A stretch of DNA of 64,000 bases, taken from NCBI RefSeq assembly GCF_035222275.1, contig NC_085886.1, positions 744,001 to 808,000 on the forward strand, given 5' to 3'. The stretch's first letter is position 1; each line of letters starts with the position of its first letter. Below, in pieces: positions 47,585 to 57,365 of the stretch. The stretch is from Podospora bellae-mahoneyi (Eukaryota; Ascomycota; Sordariomycetes; Sordariales; Podosporaceae). Made by a program: the position numbers and the translations under genes. The notes under the pieces are model-generated. The model made no database searches. It was not told the DNA's origin and saw nothing but the letters and a program-made list of their open reading frames with translations.

Positions 47585-47835
47585 GTGTCAGGCAAATAGG
47601 GAAGTATGAAGGGGGGTTTTGAAGGATGACTGTGAAGAAGGAAGATATTGTGAAGAAGAGAAGTGAGAGAAATGGGTGTTGTGGTGAAGAAGAGTGGTGA
47701 AATCTAAAAGACACTTGAAGAATGTTACCGCGAAGAACGGTATCATGAGGAAGATAATAGCGAAGAAGGTAATAATGAAGAAGAGATATCGTGAACGATA
47801 TCTTGATGAAGGAAACGCTACCTGCAAAGAAAGTG
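47585..47835. repeat. Purine-rich GAA/GAAGAAG tract
   Basis: A stretch of about 250 bases is dominated by GAAGAAG-type variants on the plus strand, with an embedded near-palindrome GATATCGTGAACGATATC at 47785-47802. It is non-coding in every frame I could judge. The tract is imperfect, so it is old. Confidence 0.55.
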
Positions 47836-48127
47836 TGTATCCATGCAAGGCGCAATGTTTACTTACCCTGGTCGGCGACGTGGTCGACGTCGGATAGGAG
47901 GCCGACTTTGTTGACTTTGGATGGAAAGCCCAAAGATTTCAATGTAAGTTGAAGGACGACGAAGCCAGCTGAAACCTTATCCGTGGGCTCACGGATGTTT
48001 ATGCGATGTCGATAGTCAAGATTGCCACCCTTGGGTTGTTGATATTGTTTTGAGGGAAGAGTCAAACCCTAGCACTGAACTCCATGTTATATGCTTGAGA
48101 GACTAGATCAACGCACGGTTGACGTAG

Positions 48128-48510
48128 ATATGCCACGTCATGGCGATTAGATAGAGCAGTGGTGGTTCTTTTAGTGTCTTCTTATCGTGAAATACTTTTC
48201 GGACGAAACTGCGAAGGTCATGGGAGTATTCCGCCTGTTCTGTTTGATTATCAGTTGCTCCTGGATTCGAGAGGTTCGAGAGGATGTTTAGATGGAATAT
48301 GCCATGTAATGCCGCTTAGATAGAGCAAGGTGAGATAAACAGCGCTTCTTATCGCGGAATATTTTTCGGATGAACCTGTAGAAGTTATTGGAACATTCGG
48401 GCTGCTCTCCTTGATTATCAGTTGCTCTTAGAATCAAGAAAGTACAAGGGGTTGCTCAAATGCAATATGCCACACTATGTTGGTCAGATAGATAAAATAA
48501 TCTCCATGGT
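48128..48510. repeat. Diverged ~170-bp tandem repeat (two full units and part of a third)
   Basis: Units start with ATATGCCA at 48128, 48298 and 48465. Shared blocks include TAGATAGAGCA, CTTCTTATCG, TTTTCGGA and TTGATTATCAGTTGCTC. In the core, differences are mostly C/T and G/A transitions, the pattern left by repeat-induced point mutation. The third unit fades out after about 45 bases. Confidence 0.75.
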
Positions 48511-50077
48511 GTTTTCTCATCAGAACTCATGTTTGAGCAAAACCGTTCAGTCACAAAAATATGGTGAAGGATGAGGAGGGGGGAAGAGTCGAGAGAGTCC
48601 CGGTGCCCTGAAGTTGGCTACATATTAATAGTAGGAGCCACAAAGGAAAAGTAGTCAGCACAGAAATCAAGGGAAAGAAAGGAAAGCAAAGACCTAAGAA
48701 GGCTTGGAAAGAAAGGACTGTGAAATCTCACAGCAGACCATCAGGCTACCTTGTTACATTTCAGGTGCCCCTAAGGTTGGTGTGTGTTTTTACAGCTTTC
48801 ATTGGCCGGGCCACACTGTATCATCACTAGGGACCTACCAACATGGTAGCTACGCAAGCTTTACTGCGTATCCGCGATGGTGGGATGTAAAGAAGCCTGA
48901 TACCTGCCATCCCCTTGGCTTTGGGTCTACATGGTCAAGCCTTGCCCACATCTCCCAAGGTACCTAAGGTATACTTGCAGCTATACTCTCTCCAAGATAA
49001 TAGTCTCACAATGCTGGTAGATGGTAGTGTCACTAACCGGGGCGAGATAACCTTTGAGGCACTGTATGGAAAAGAACCGATTTCCGAGATTTTCGATTTT
49101 TTTCGTCTATCTGCTGACAGACAAGTGATGGGTTTCGGATAGATATGACAGGTACTTCGCAAAACCTCATCTAAGTTTGCCATAGGACAGTCGCCTTGTG
49201 GTCTAACTGAAACCGTCTATGGTATCTTCTTTGTGATCATGGCCCCGGGAATTAGAGCTTGGACATGGCACAGTCGCATTCAAATAGGCATTCCACTGGC
49301 AGCGCTTGCTTATCATCGACATACAGTTACACAACCTAGAGTTAGCTTTACACTATTATGTAAGACTTGAAAAACCGTCCGAGCCGCGCCATACTTGACT
49401 AGCCCGGACGGATGGAAAACAGCTTTGGAATAGGATATAGATCTGTTGTGCAAAGCTCCGACAAAAATCATACCAACGTCTTGTGTAGTTTGAATCAAGA
49501 AGGGCAGTGAGGTCATTTATGTTCAGTACTAGCTATGTCAAAAATGACTTTTAAGCATAATATAATGACAGAAACGTGAGAAGCTTAATAGATTACATCC
49601 TGTCATAATTTTGAAGAGAAAAAGGGAAGTGTAATCTTTGAATCCATCTTGGCGCCACAAAGGGGTTAATAGGGGTTGATGCTTGGCACCTAGCAACCAA
49701 GAGAGATTTGATCCCTCAGGACCACGACAAAGTCAGGTCTGAAATTTGTGGGAAAAGAATATCTCTTCCCATATTCTAAGTTCATACATAGATTTTGAGG
49801 ATGTGGCACTCCATCGGTGGTGCTATTTCGCCTGAAAAGCAATGTTGCTCCTTCCTAGGAGTAGGCGCACGGGCCGTATCTGGAAGCAGCTCCCTGGCCA
49901 GCTGTCGCAGCACAGACCACTGGCGCCCCAACGAGGGGCACGCTGACCGAACAAAGCATGTATATTGCTGCTGCGCAAGATGCCTTCAGCGCCGTGCCTT
50001 CATGACCAGTGATCAGCGAAGACCCAGGATATCATCGAAACCGATAGCTGGAGGAGCTTGATGCTCCATCATTCAAA

Positions 50078-52885
50078 ATGCCGAGAAAAGCCCAAACGTG
50101 GGATGATTACGACTCGGCTGTAGCTCAGGTCCGTCGCTTCCAGCAATCGGGAATCGCCAGCAGCATTAGAGCACTTTCGTAGACCTGAAATGCTGACTTC
50201 TTTTATAGATCATCCTCGCGCCCTCCGACTCGGATTTCCTCGATCAACTGATACCAGTGTTGAAAGATGCGACAACGAGCAGCCGAATCGGATCCCTCGC
50301 CCAGAGCTTGTCGCAGTATGCCGAGGACCGCGAAGGCGACATCGAGCAGATCGGGTTGACGAAGCATGAGGAGTTCCTGGGATCCGTCAATCAACTACAA
50401 AAGGTGCGCGAGGGTACCGTGGCTTTGACAGCCGAAATCTTGGACCTCAACCAGTCCATCCAGGCCAGCACCGAGAAGTTGGCCGAGCAAAAGCAGGCGC
50501 TGGTCAACACGCGCGGGGTCAAGCAGAATATCACGGATGTATCAAACGCTCTGGAGGAATCGCTCAAGATATTGCGCGCTGTCAATAATGCGCACGAACT
50601 TATTCGGAAGAAGGAATATCATCGTGCCCTCAAGTCGTTGGAGGACCTGCAGAACGAACACTTGATCCCCACCATCCAGAACAAGTATGCTACCCAGTAC
50701 AAGCTTGCCGACATGATTCAACGGTCTATCCCGGCATCTCAAAAGACGATTTCCGAGTCCGTCATGGCAGATTTGAACAAGTGGTTTCTGGAGGTTCGAG
50801 AAAAGTCCCAACTTCTTGGCGAGATTGCCTTTTTCGCGACACAGCAGCGACGGGAGAGGCAAAAGAAGCGCGCCGAAGTCAATGAATATCTGAAGAATTT
50901 CAAGTTGAATTCTGCTATCGAGCTGGTCTTTGATGAAAGTAATGAGTTTGACGTAATCGACAACGAGGAGAACCAGATTGACTTCACCCCGTTACACAAA
51001 GCCTTGCATACCCACGATGCCCTCGGTCAGGTCGACAAGTTCCGTGTAGAGTATGCAGCAACGAGACGACAACAAAAGGATCTGATAATGCCCTCAAGTT
51101 CCGAAAACATCTTTGCCGGGGGTGACGACGAGACCTTGATGGGACTTTTGGAGAACATTGCTGGATTTGCCATTATTGAGAAGGCGACCGTGATGCGAGC
51201 ACCGTCAATAAGATCAACAATTGATGTAAGTGACTTTTCCCACAGCTTGGTAGTTTTTCTCTCTAACAGGATGGATAGGTCGATGAGCTCTGGGATTCCA
51301 TGTGCCAAACCGCTATACGAGTGATCGCCAAGTCGTTACAGGAGGTCAACGATGCAGATTTGCTGGTCAAAATCAAGATGAACATTGCTCTTTTCATTGA
51401 GACCATGGAGGTATGTGGCTCCTTACATCTTGTATCTGAATATTCGTTGACAAGCATTAGAGTTGGGGATACTCCGTCACCATGATGAACAACTTCCAGC
51501 TCACCCTATTCTACAAATACGCTGAGCTTCTCCGCCGTCGCTTCGGCGAGGACTTCCAAGAGGTAAGCCCGCTTTTCGTCGTAACTCGTCTCTAGTTGAT
51601 ACTGACAACTTGCACTAGATCGTGTCCACGGACGATTACATGCCTATGGCAATCAACACACGCGACGAATACCAAAAGGTCGTCGACGTGACCTGGTTTG
51701 TTGACGACAAACCAGAAGAAGAGCTTGTGTACGTATCCCGACCGTTTTCTACAGGATGTGTTTGTAAGTCATCGCTTGTTCTAATTGGGCCAGCTTCCCT
51801 TGCGTGCTGCCATTCTCACAGATGTATCCCTTGTGCTGCATAGATATTAGGAATCTTTTGAATCAGTTCTTGATTTTTACATCGGAGCACTTTCACAACC
51901 CGAACGTGGTTGATGAGACGCTACGGAAGGTTTGTCATATTTCTTTCTGATCTCCATGGGTGGGCGTACTGACCATACCTCTAGTCTCTCGATGAGCTTT
52001 TGACCGATATCGTCTGCCAGTCTCTTGTTGAACGGCTGAACTCGCAGTATCTAGGACAGATCGTGCAGATTTTGATCAACCTCGAGCACTTTGAGACAGC
52101 CTGCCAGGTACTGGAGCAGATCCTGATCCGGGAACGATCATCCACATCGGCTGGTGGACCGATCACACTTAAGGCGACTGAGGCGTTCAGAAACAACAAG
52201 AAAGCCGCTGAAAAGCGCATCTTTGAGCTCGTCAACTCCAAAATCGATGACTTGGTGGACACCTCGGACTATGACTGGACAGCCACAACCCCGCCCAAGG
52301 AGACGAGCAATTACATGCAGACATTGACTAGGTACCTGTCTAACATTATGAACTCGACTTTGCTGGGTCTTCCGAGGGAGATCAAGGAGCTCATTTACTT
52401 TGATGCGCTGAGTCATGCGGCAAATAAGATCTTGGTAAGCCCTTGCCATATACACATCACTTCCCATCTAACACAGGTCTGACTTGGTATTGTCACCTAG
52501 GCCCTACCATTATCTCCCGACGTCAAAAAGATCAATCCCAATGGCGTGGCTGCCATGGCCTTGGACGTCCAGCACCTCTCGAAATTCGTCGGGGGCCTTG
52601 AGAACGCGTTCATGCTGGAGCAGAACCTGGACGAGCTGCAGCAGACGGTGGCGCTCATGCAGACGGAGAATCACGACGAGTTCTTTGATATTTCCATCCG
52701 CAACAAGAAGTTTGGTCGGGTGGATGCCATGAATGGACCTATCTTGTTGGAGAAGTACGTTTTACCTCTCTTTTTTGTTTCTTAGCTTATGCTAACTTTT
52801 CTCCTTCAGGCTCACCCAAACAGTCGACGCCCCAGCTCGCACAGCGCCGCTTGCTAACTTCAGCTCGCGTTTCGGGCTGAGGTGA
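50078..52885 (+). CDS. SEC15: Exocyst complex component Sec15
   Basis: Exocyst subunit that binds the Rab Sec4 on secretory vesicles and tethers them at the plasma membrane, in fungi at growing tips and septa. Nine exons (50078-50128, 50209-51225, 51279-51410, 51461-51562, 51619-51728, 51794-51929, 51985-52434, 52501-52754, 52810-52885) hold phase throughout and give 775 residues, the family size. The start MPRKAQTWDDYDSAVAQ lies in a 51-nt first exon. Recognisable blocks are EFLGSVNQLQKVREGT, AYLP-equivalent HRALKSLEDLQNEHLIP, FPCVLPFSQMYPLCCIDIRN and LNSQYLGQIVQILINLEHFE. Coiled coils lie in the first 150 residues, and the C-terminal Rab-binding region ends SSRFGLR. The exon 5/6 junction was placed to restore LVFPCVLPFSQMYPL. 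Confidence 0.94.
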
Positions 52886-53454
52886 TCAACAACCAAACAA
52901 CCTCTTCTTGCTGGGTCACACAATCCCAAACTATCCTCAACACTTAGTTTCGTAGCTTCGTAGCTTACTCAGAATAATGCATAATGACATCATGAAACAA
53001 TTCAAACCGGACTTGTATCAAGAAGAAATAGTTATCATCAATTTTTTAGAGTGGTGTGTCGTAAAAGAGAGGAAACAAAACCAGACAGATAAGATATATA
53101 GGATATATAAATAACCTTTCCCACCACCACAACCACAACCACCACCACCGCAAAACACCCAGTACCTAACCTTGACAACGTGTAGCCATCCATATATTTC
53201 AGGGGGTAAAACAGAAAACAGCCCCAAACGCTCATAACAAAAACAGCCAAACCCCTTCCCCCCTTCCCAAAAAAAAAAAAAAAGGAAAAAGAAAAAAGAA
53301 AACTAAACCCCACCATAACTATAACAAGCTCATTTTTTGTGTGCGTGTGTGACATGATTCAAACCAGATTCCTCCCCCCGTTAACCAACATCTCAACTGG
53401 TTCAAACCTAGAGGGAAGACGTCTCCCCTTCGTGAACATGATCATGTATTCCGT
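52886..53454. other. 3' regions between convergent SEC15 and HAP5
   Basis: 569 bases with a CAACCACAACCACCACC-type tract near 53120-53150 and an A-run at 53269-53283. No gene is seen. Confidence 0.4.
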
Positions 53455-53589
53455 TTACTGTCCCAACTTCCCAAACTGGCCTCCCATATTACCCATCATA
53501 TTCTGGCTGCTGCTCAACGGCTCGTTCTTAATGACGGGAGATTGCGCCTGTGGTTGCTGCTGTTGCTGTTGCAAATGGTACTGCGGATG
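53455..53589 (-). other. 44-codon in-frame extension after the HAP5 stop
   Basis: Directly after the TAA at 53590-53592, the same frame continues for 44 codons (HPQYHLQ, a Q-run, SPVIKNEPLSSS, MMGNMGGQFGKLGQ) to a TAA at 53455-53457. The composition matches the Q/H/N/S-rich tail before the stop. A 13-base GTAACATCCGCAG spans the stop but is far too short for an intron, and its removal would shift the frame. A CAA-to-TAA change would explain it. Confidence 0.6.
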
Positions 53590-54775
53590 TTACAGAGCAT
53601 AGGGATACATGTTGTGATACTCCTGTGCCATCCCAGCACCACCCAAGCCACTTTGATGGTATTGTTGAGCCCCAGAGTAGTGTCCCTGATGAGGAGAATG
53701 AGAGTATTGACTTTGATGGCTGTTGCTGCTCGGTCCCGACCCGACCGCCCACTGCTGCCCTCCCGTTGTCGACATGGTATGATGGACCTGATCGGCAAGA
53801 AGCTGAGCGTACTTGGCATTCTCTCCGAGGTCCTGCTGCTGGCTTCCTCCTACCGCCACACCTTCTTCTTGCTCTTCCCTCTTCAGCTCAGGCGACTTCT
53901 AAGCGCTCTGCTGTGTGAGATCCACTTGTTAGCCATGAGTTGGGTCATGTTAGAATGGGAAATCAAAAACACACCTGTTGCTGTTGAATAGTACCGTAGT
54001 ACATCTCATCGGCGTTGTACATTTGGGCCTGCGGTTGACCATATGATGGCGCGCCAGGCATAACACCGCCTGGGTACATGGTCTGGGGATTGCGGTAGTC
54101 GCCCTCTTGGGCAATCTGATGAACGCCATAGTCGGCGGGGTTCATGGTATGCTGACCGCCGGGACCGGGACCAACACCAGGCACCTGGGGGGGTTGTTGG
54201 TTGGCAGCGGCGGCAGCAGCAGCAGCCTGGTTGGAAGTCCGCTTAGCGTGGGAGGAGGCTTCCTCGCGGGGAACGATGTCGATGAGGAAGTCAAACATGT
54301 CGGACTTGGCAAGGGCGGAGGCAATATCGGAGCGTTGGAGGGTGCGGCGCTTGTTCTCCTCAGCATGAATCCAGGCACGCATGGTGAGCTCAGTGATGAA
54401 GATGTCGCAGCCCTTGGCGAAGAGAATGGGGGCTTCGGCTGAGATCATCTTAACTTCGGGATCGGCCTTCATCACCTTCTTGATGCGGGCAAGGGGTAAT
54501 TGGTGTTGTTTATAGTCATGCTGGTCCGTCTCGAGGTGGTTGATGGTTTGCTGCCAGTAAGCCGTCAGGATGTCTTTGTAAGACCCCGTGAGGCCTTGGT
54601 GGACATTCGCCCATGTCCCGGTGTAGAGCTCTGATGGAGCAAAGCCTTGCTGTGAAAGATGCACACTGGCACCATAGTGGCCGCCCTTGCTGAGATCATA
54701 TTGTGGTTGTTGCTGTGGGGGCTGGGGATGTTGATGGCTGCCGTGAGGGGCTGAGGAGGGATTTTGGGGATCCAT
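53590..54775 (-). CDS. HAP5: CCAAT-binding complex subunit HAP5 (NF-YC / HapE)
   Basis: Histone-fold subunit of the CCAAT-binding complex, which with HAP2 and HAP3 (and HapX) regulates respiration, iron, redox and secondary metabolism. Exons 53975-54775 and 53590-53898, in phase, give 369 residues. The start [16 protein letters not shown] leads to the conserved core at about 90-180, [39 protein letters not shown] and [14 protein letters not shown]. The preceding WQQTINHLE helix is the HAP4/HapX-side extension. The intron (53899-53974) uses GTGTGT and a CTTAG acceptor; the earlier CACACAG acceptor would give an immediate stop (QSA). The Q/S/H/Y-rich tail ends MYPYAL at an in-frame TAA followed by a further coding-looking segment, listed separately. 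Confidence 0.93.
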
Positions 54776-55906
54776 GATGGCTTGTTTGAGTCGTTGTTTT
54801 GGTTTGTTCTTTCAACGGTGCACTGCGTCGCTGTTTGCTTGCTTCGTAGCTTAGTCCGGATGCAAGCTCTTACACAGCTGGGACAGATGAGGTTGTCGCG
54901 TCGGCGCGATGGCGCAGTCTTGACTTATACGCGGGGTAATTATCGTCGTTCTGTTACCGGCCACAGCTTTAGCATTTGCGCGCACGAGATGTAGGCTGTG
55001 AGTTTTCTGTCACGAACAATGTGATGCTTTCCCTGGGCGTTTGTTTACTTAAAGCTACCCTGATGTCACAGTCCAAGAACCTCTTTGGCCCCAGAACACT
55101 GTTCTTATTGGGCGGATTGATTGGGTGGGCAGCGGCGCGTGTGATAAAAAAAGGGACGAGTGGGAGCGAATGGGTGGAGTTCAAAATGGCCGTCTGGGAA
55201 CGTCCACTCAATCAAAGCTCCAGTTGGGAGGGGTATGAGATGATTGGGTGAGATTTAGATGGGTGAAGGGAAACCTTATTGCTGGGTTGAAGAAAGATGC
55301 AGGCGTGGTATGATAGGAGGAAGCTTATATCGATTACGCACCTCGAGAGAGATATCGTCTCTTTTTCTGTCCACAACGCGGGCTTCTGCTTTGTCTGACG
55401 TTGCAGGAGAGAGAAAGGAGAGAACCTTGGACAGCGATGACAGCGATTGATGAATTGTGCAAGCGGTCAGTCAAGCCGGCGGGAAAGGTTGGGCATCAGT
55501 GAAGAAACACTCGGAACAACACGCTGGGACAGCGCCGACAGGGGACTCTGTGTGGCGCAGGCGCGGGACTTCAGGCCTTCTCCAGCAGCAGAACTCCGGT
55601 GAGGCTGCCCAACCGCCTGCCAGCTGTCAATTGTACAGCGCACCAGCCTCAACTTGTCCGCCCTATGACGGAATCGGCGAATCAAAAACTTGGAACTGCA
55701 TCAACTGTTTCTCCATCTGCCGGGACCAACGCACGGCCCATCTGGCGGCCCACCCACACCATCCAGTCTCAACATAGCAGCCCCACCATCGAAATTTTGA
55801 CTGCAACAAGAGGCTCTCGATTTTTCTGTCGCGACTTTTAAACTTTTTCTTCCCTCGAAGCACTTTCACTTCCCCAGTTCACGGACTGGCGCATATCGCG
55901 AACAAC
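54776..55906. promoter_or_regulatory. Divergent HAP5 / FCF2 promoter with three CCAAT boxes
   Basis: 1.13 kb between divergent starts. ATTGG (CCAAT read toward HAP5) occurs at 55107-55111, 55120-55124 and 55243-55247, 330-470 bases upstream of the HAP5 ATG. CCAAT is the binding site of the HAP complex itself, so autoregulation is possible but unproven. Confidence 0.4.
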
Positions 55907-56786
55907 ATGATGGCTTCCATCGCCAGCCTTTCGGAAGCTGACATTGATCGGCTTCTGTCAGAGGCCGAAGCTCGAATTGCAGCTAACAATACCTCCAAAG
56001 CTGTAGCCGTCGCGGCACCAACAAGCAGCAAGGCCATTGCCATCACCACAACCTCCGCGATGTCTCAGAACCAAGAGAAGAAGGACTCCTCAAAGCCTGA
56101 GAAGCTCTCTGTTCGCGTACCATCGCTTCCTCAGGACAAGAAGAAGAAGGTATAATCGTCGCCCCTCCCATTTTTCCCCTCAAGTGTTCCATGAAAAAAA
56201 TATATCCCATATAAATGACGCTGGTCAAGTTGCCGTCATGGCTAACTAGCTGGCACCAAAATGATTACCTTACATCATAGTTACTTTGATTGAACACATC
56301 ATAATTTTTCTTTTCATGTTTTCGGAGGTTGCCGTCGTCGAATGGTTGGCTAACTGAAAATGCAGGAAGAGAAGGACAATGCGGGAGATGGCTGGTTCAA
56401 CATGCCCCGCACCGAGTTGACCACAGAGTATGTACCTTCGTCAACTACTTGGATGGTTGTAACTGACGCCTGGAAGACTCAAGCGCGACCTTCAAGCATT
56501 GCGCATGCGTGATGTTATCGCGAATGGCAAGCAGTTTTTCAAGAAGGACAACCGAAAGGATTTTGTTCCTACCTACAGCCAGGTTGGCACCATTATTGCT
56601 GGCGCGACAGACGGTAGCAACCAACGCTTGACCCGCAAGGAGAGGAAGCGCACGATTGTGGAGGAGGTCTTGTCCAGCTCCAACACGGCCAAGTACAAGA
56701 GCAAATTCCACGAGATCCAGGAGAAGAAGATGTCAGGCAAAAAGGGTTTCTACAAGAAGCTGGTTGCTGGTCGCAAGAAGCGTTGA
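55907..56786 (+). CDS. FCF2: rRNA-processing protein Fcf2
   Basis: Nucleolar SSU-processome factor required for early pre-rRNA cleavages leading to 18S rRNA; animal homologue DNTTIP2/TdIF2. Exons 55907-56149, 56366-56427 and 56477-56786 are in phase and give 204 residues, the yeast size. The Fcf2 domain begins DGWFNMPRTELTTELKRDLQ and continues MRDVIANGKQFFKKDNRKDF, with a basic KKGFYKKLVAGRKKR end. The first intron is 216 nt, about four times the local norm. Two adjacent ATGs (55907 and 55910) could serve as start. Confidence 0.94.
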
Positions 56787-57365
56787 TGATTGCGCTACTG
56801 GCAAAGTGGTGGTCGAGTTGGTGAACAGACCATCGACCTTCGACGCACCTTGCAAGATGAGAACAACAAAAGGCTTCGCCCACAATGGGCATTTACTTGG
56901 GGTTGACCGGCACCGTGGCAGTCGAAGCGACAGGAGCAGAAATGTGACTTGCGCTACAGAGGACGCCATGGTACCGAGGAGCTGGTCGGTAGCTCGAGGA
57001 TTTGTGAGCAGACTGGAAATGTTTGTAGCAATCACATGTGGACTGAGAATGTCTGCATCAAGCCGTCAGGGGAAGGGCGTAGCAGGTTGATACAGGTCAT
57101 TATGATCTATTGAAGAGGCCTCAATTCATGCGTCGAAATATCATTTATTCTGTTCATCCCGTGCTTGAAATTCCAACCTTGTGACCATCAGGTGATGCCT
57201 AGTACCATAGTTCATGACATTCAAGATAATTTGCTGGGCTGTGCTTATCGATAATAACCCTGAACCCTGAGGGCCAATTCGGCTCCAAAAAATTGGCTGA
57301 AGCGCGGGAGTGGGAGCTGGTTGCGTTCGAACATCCAACCGGTGTCAGTCGAGGGTCACGCAGAG
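56787..57365. other. Spacer between FCF2 and uS10m
   Basis: 579 bases in tandem orientation holding the FCF2 3' end and the uS10m promoter. No gene is seen. Confidence 0.4.

Larger units (their letters stand above)
46886..50077. other. 3.2-kb gene-free spacer with scarred repeats
   Basis: Promoter of the Mei2-like gene (right of 46885) followed by AT-richer DNA with repeat remnants listed separately. TACCTAAGGTA lies near 48961. The stretch 49540-49800 is strongly AT-rich. No coding family, tRNA B-box or transposon frame is recognisable. Confidence 0.45.

Noticed and set aside
53580-53592. 13-base GT...AG around the HAP5 stop read as an intron
   Set aside because: Far below the spliceosome minimum, and its removal would break the frame.
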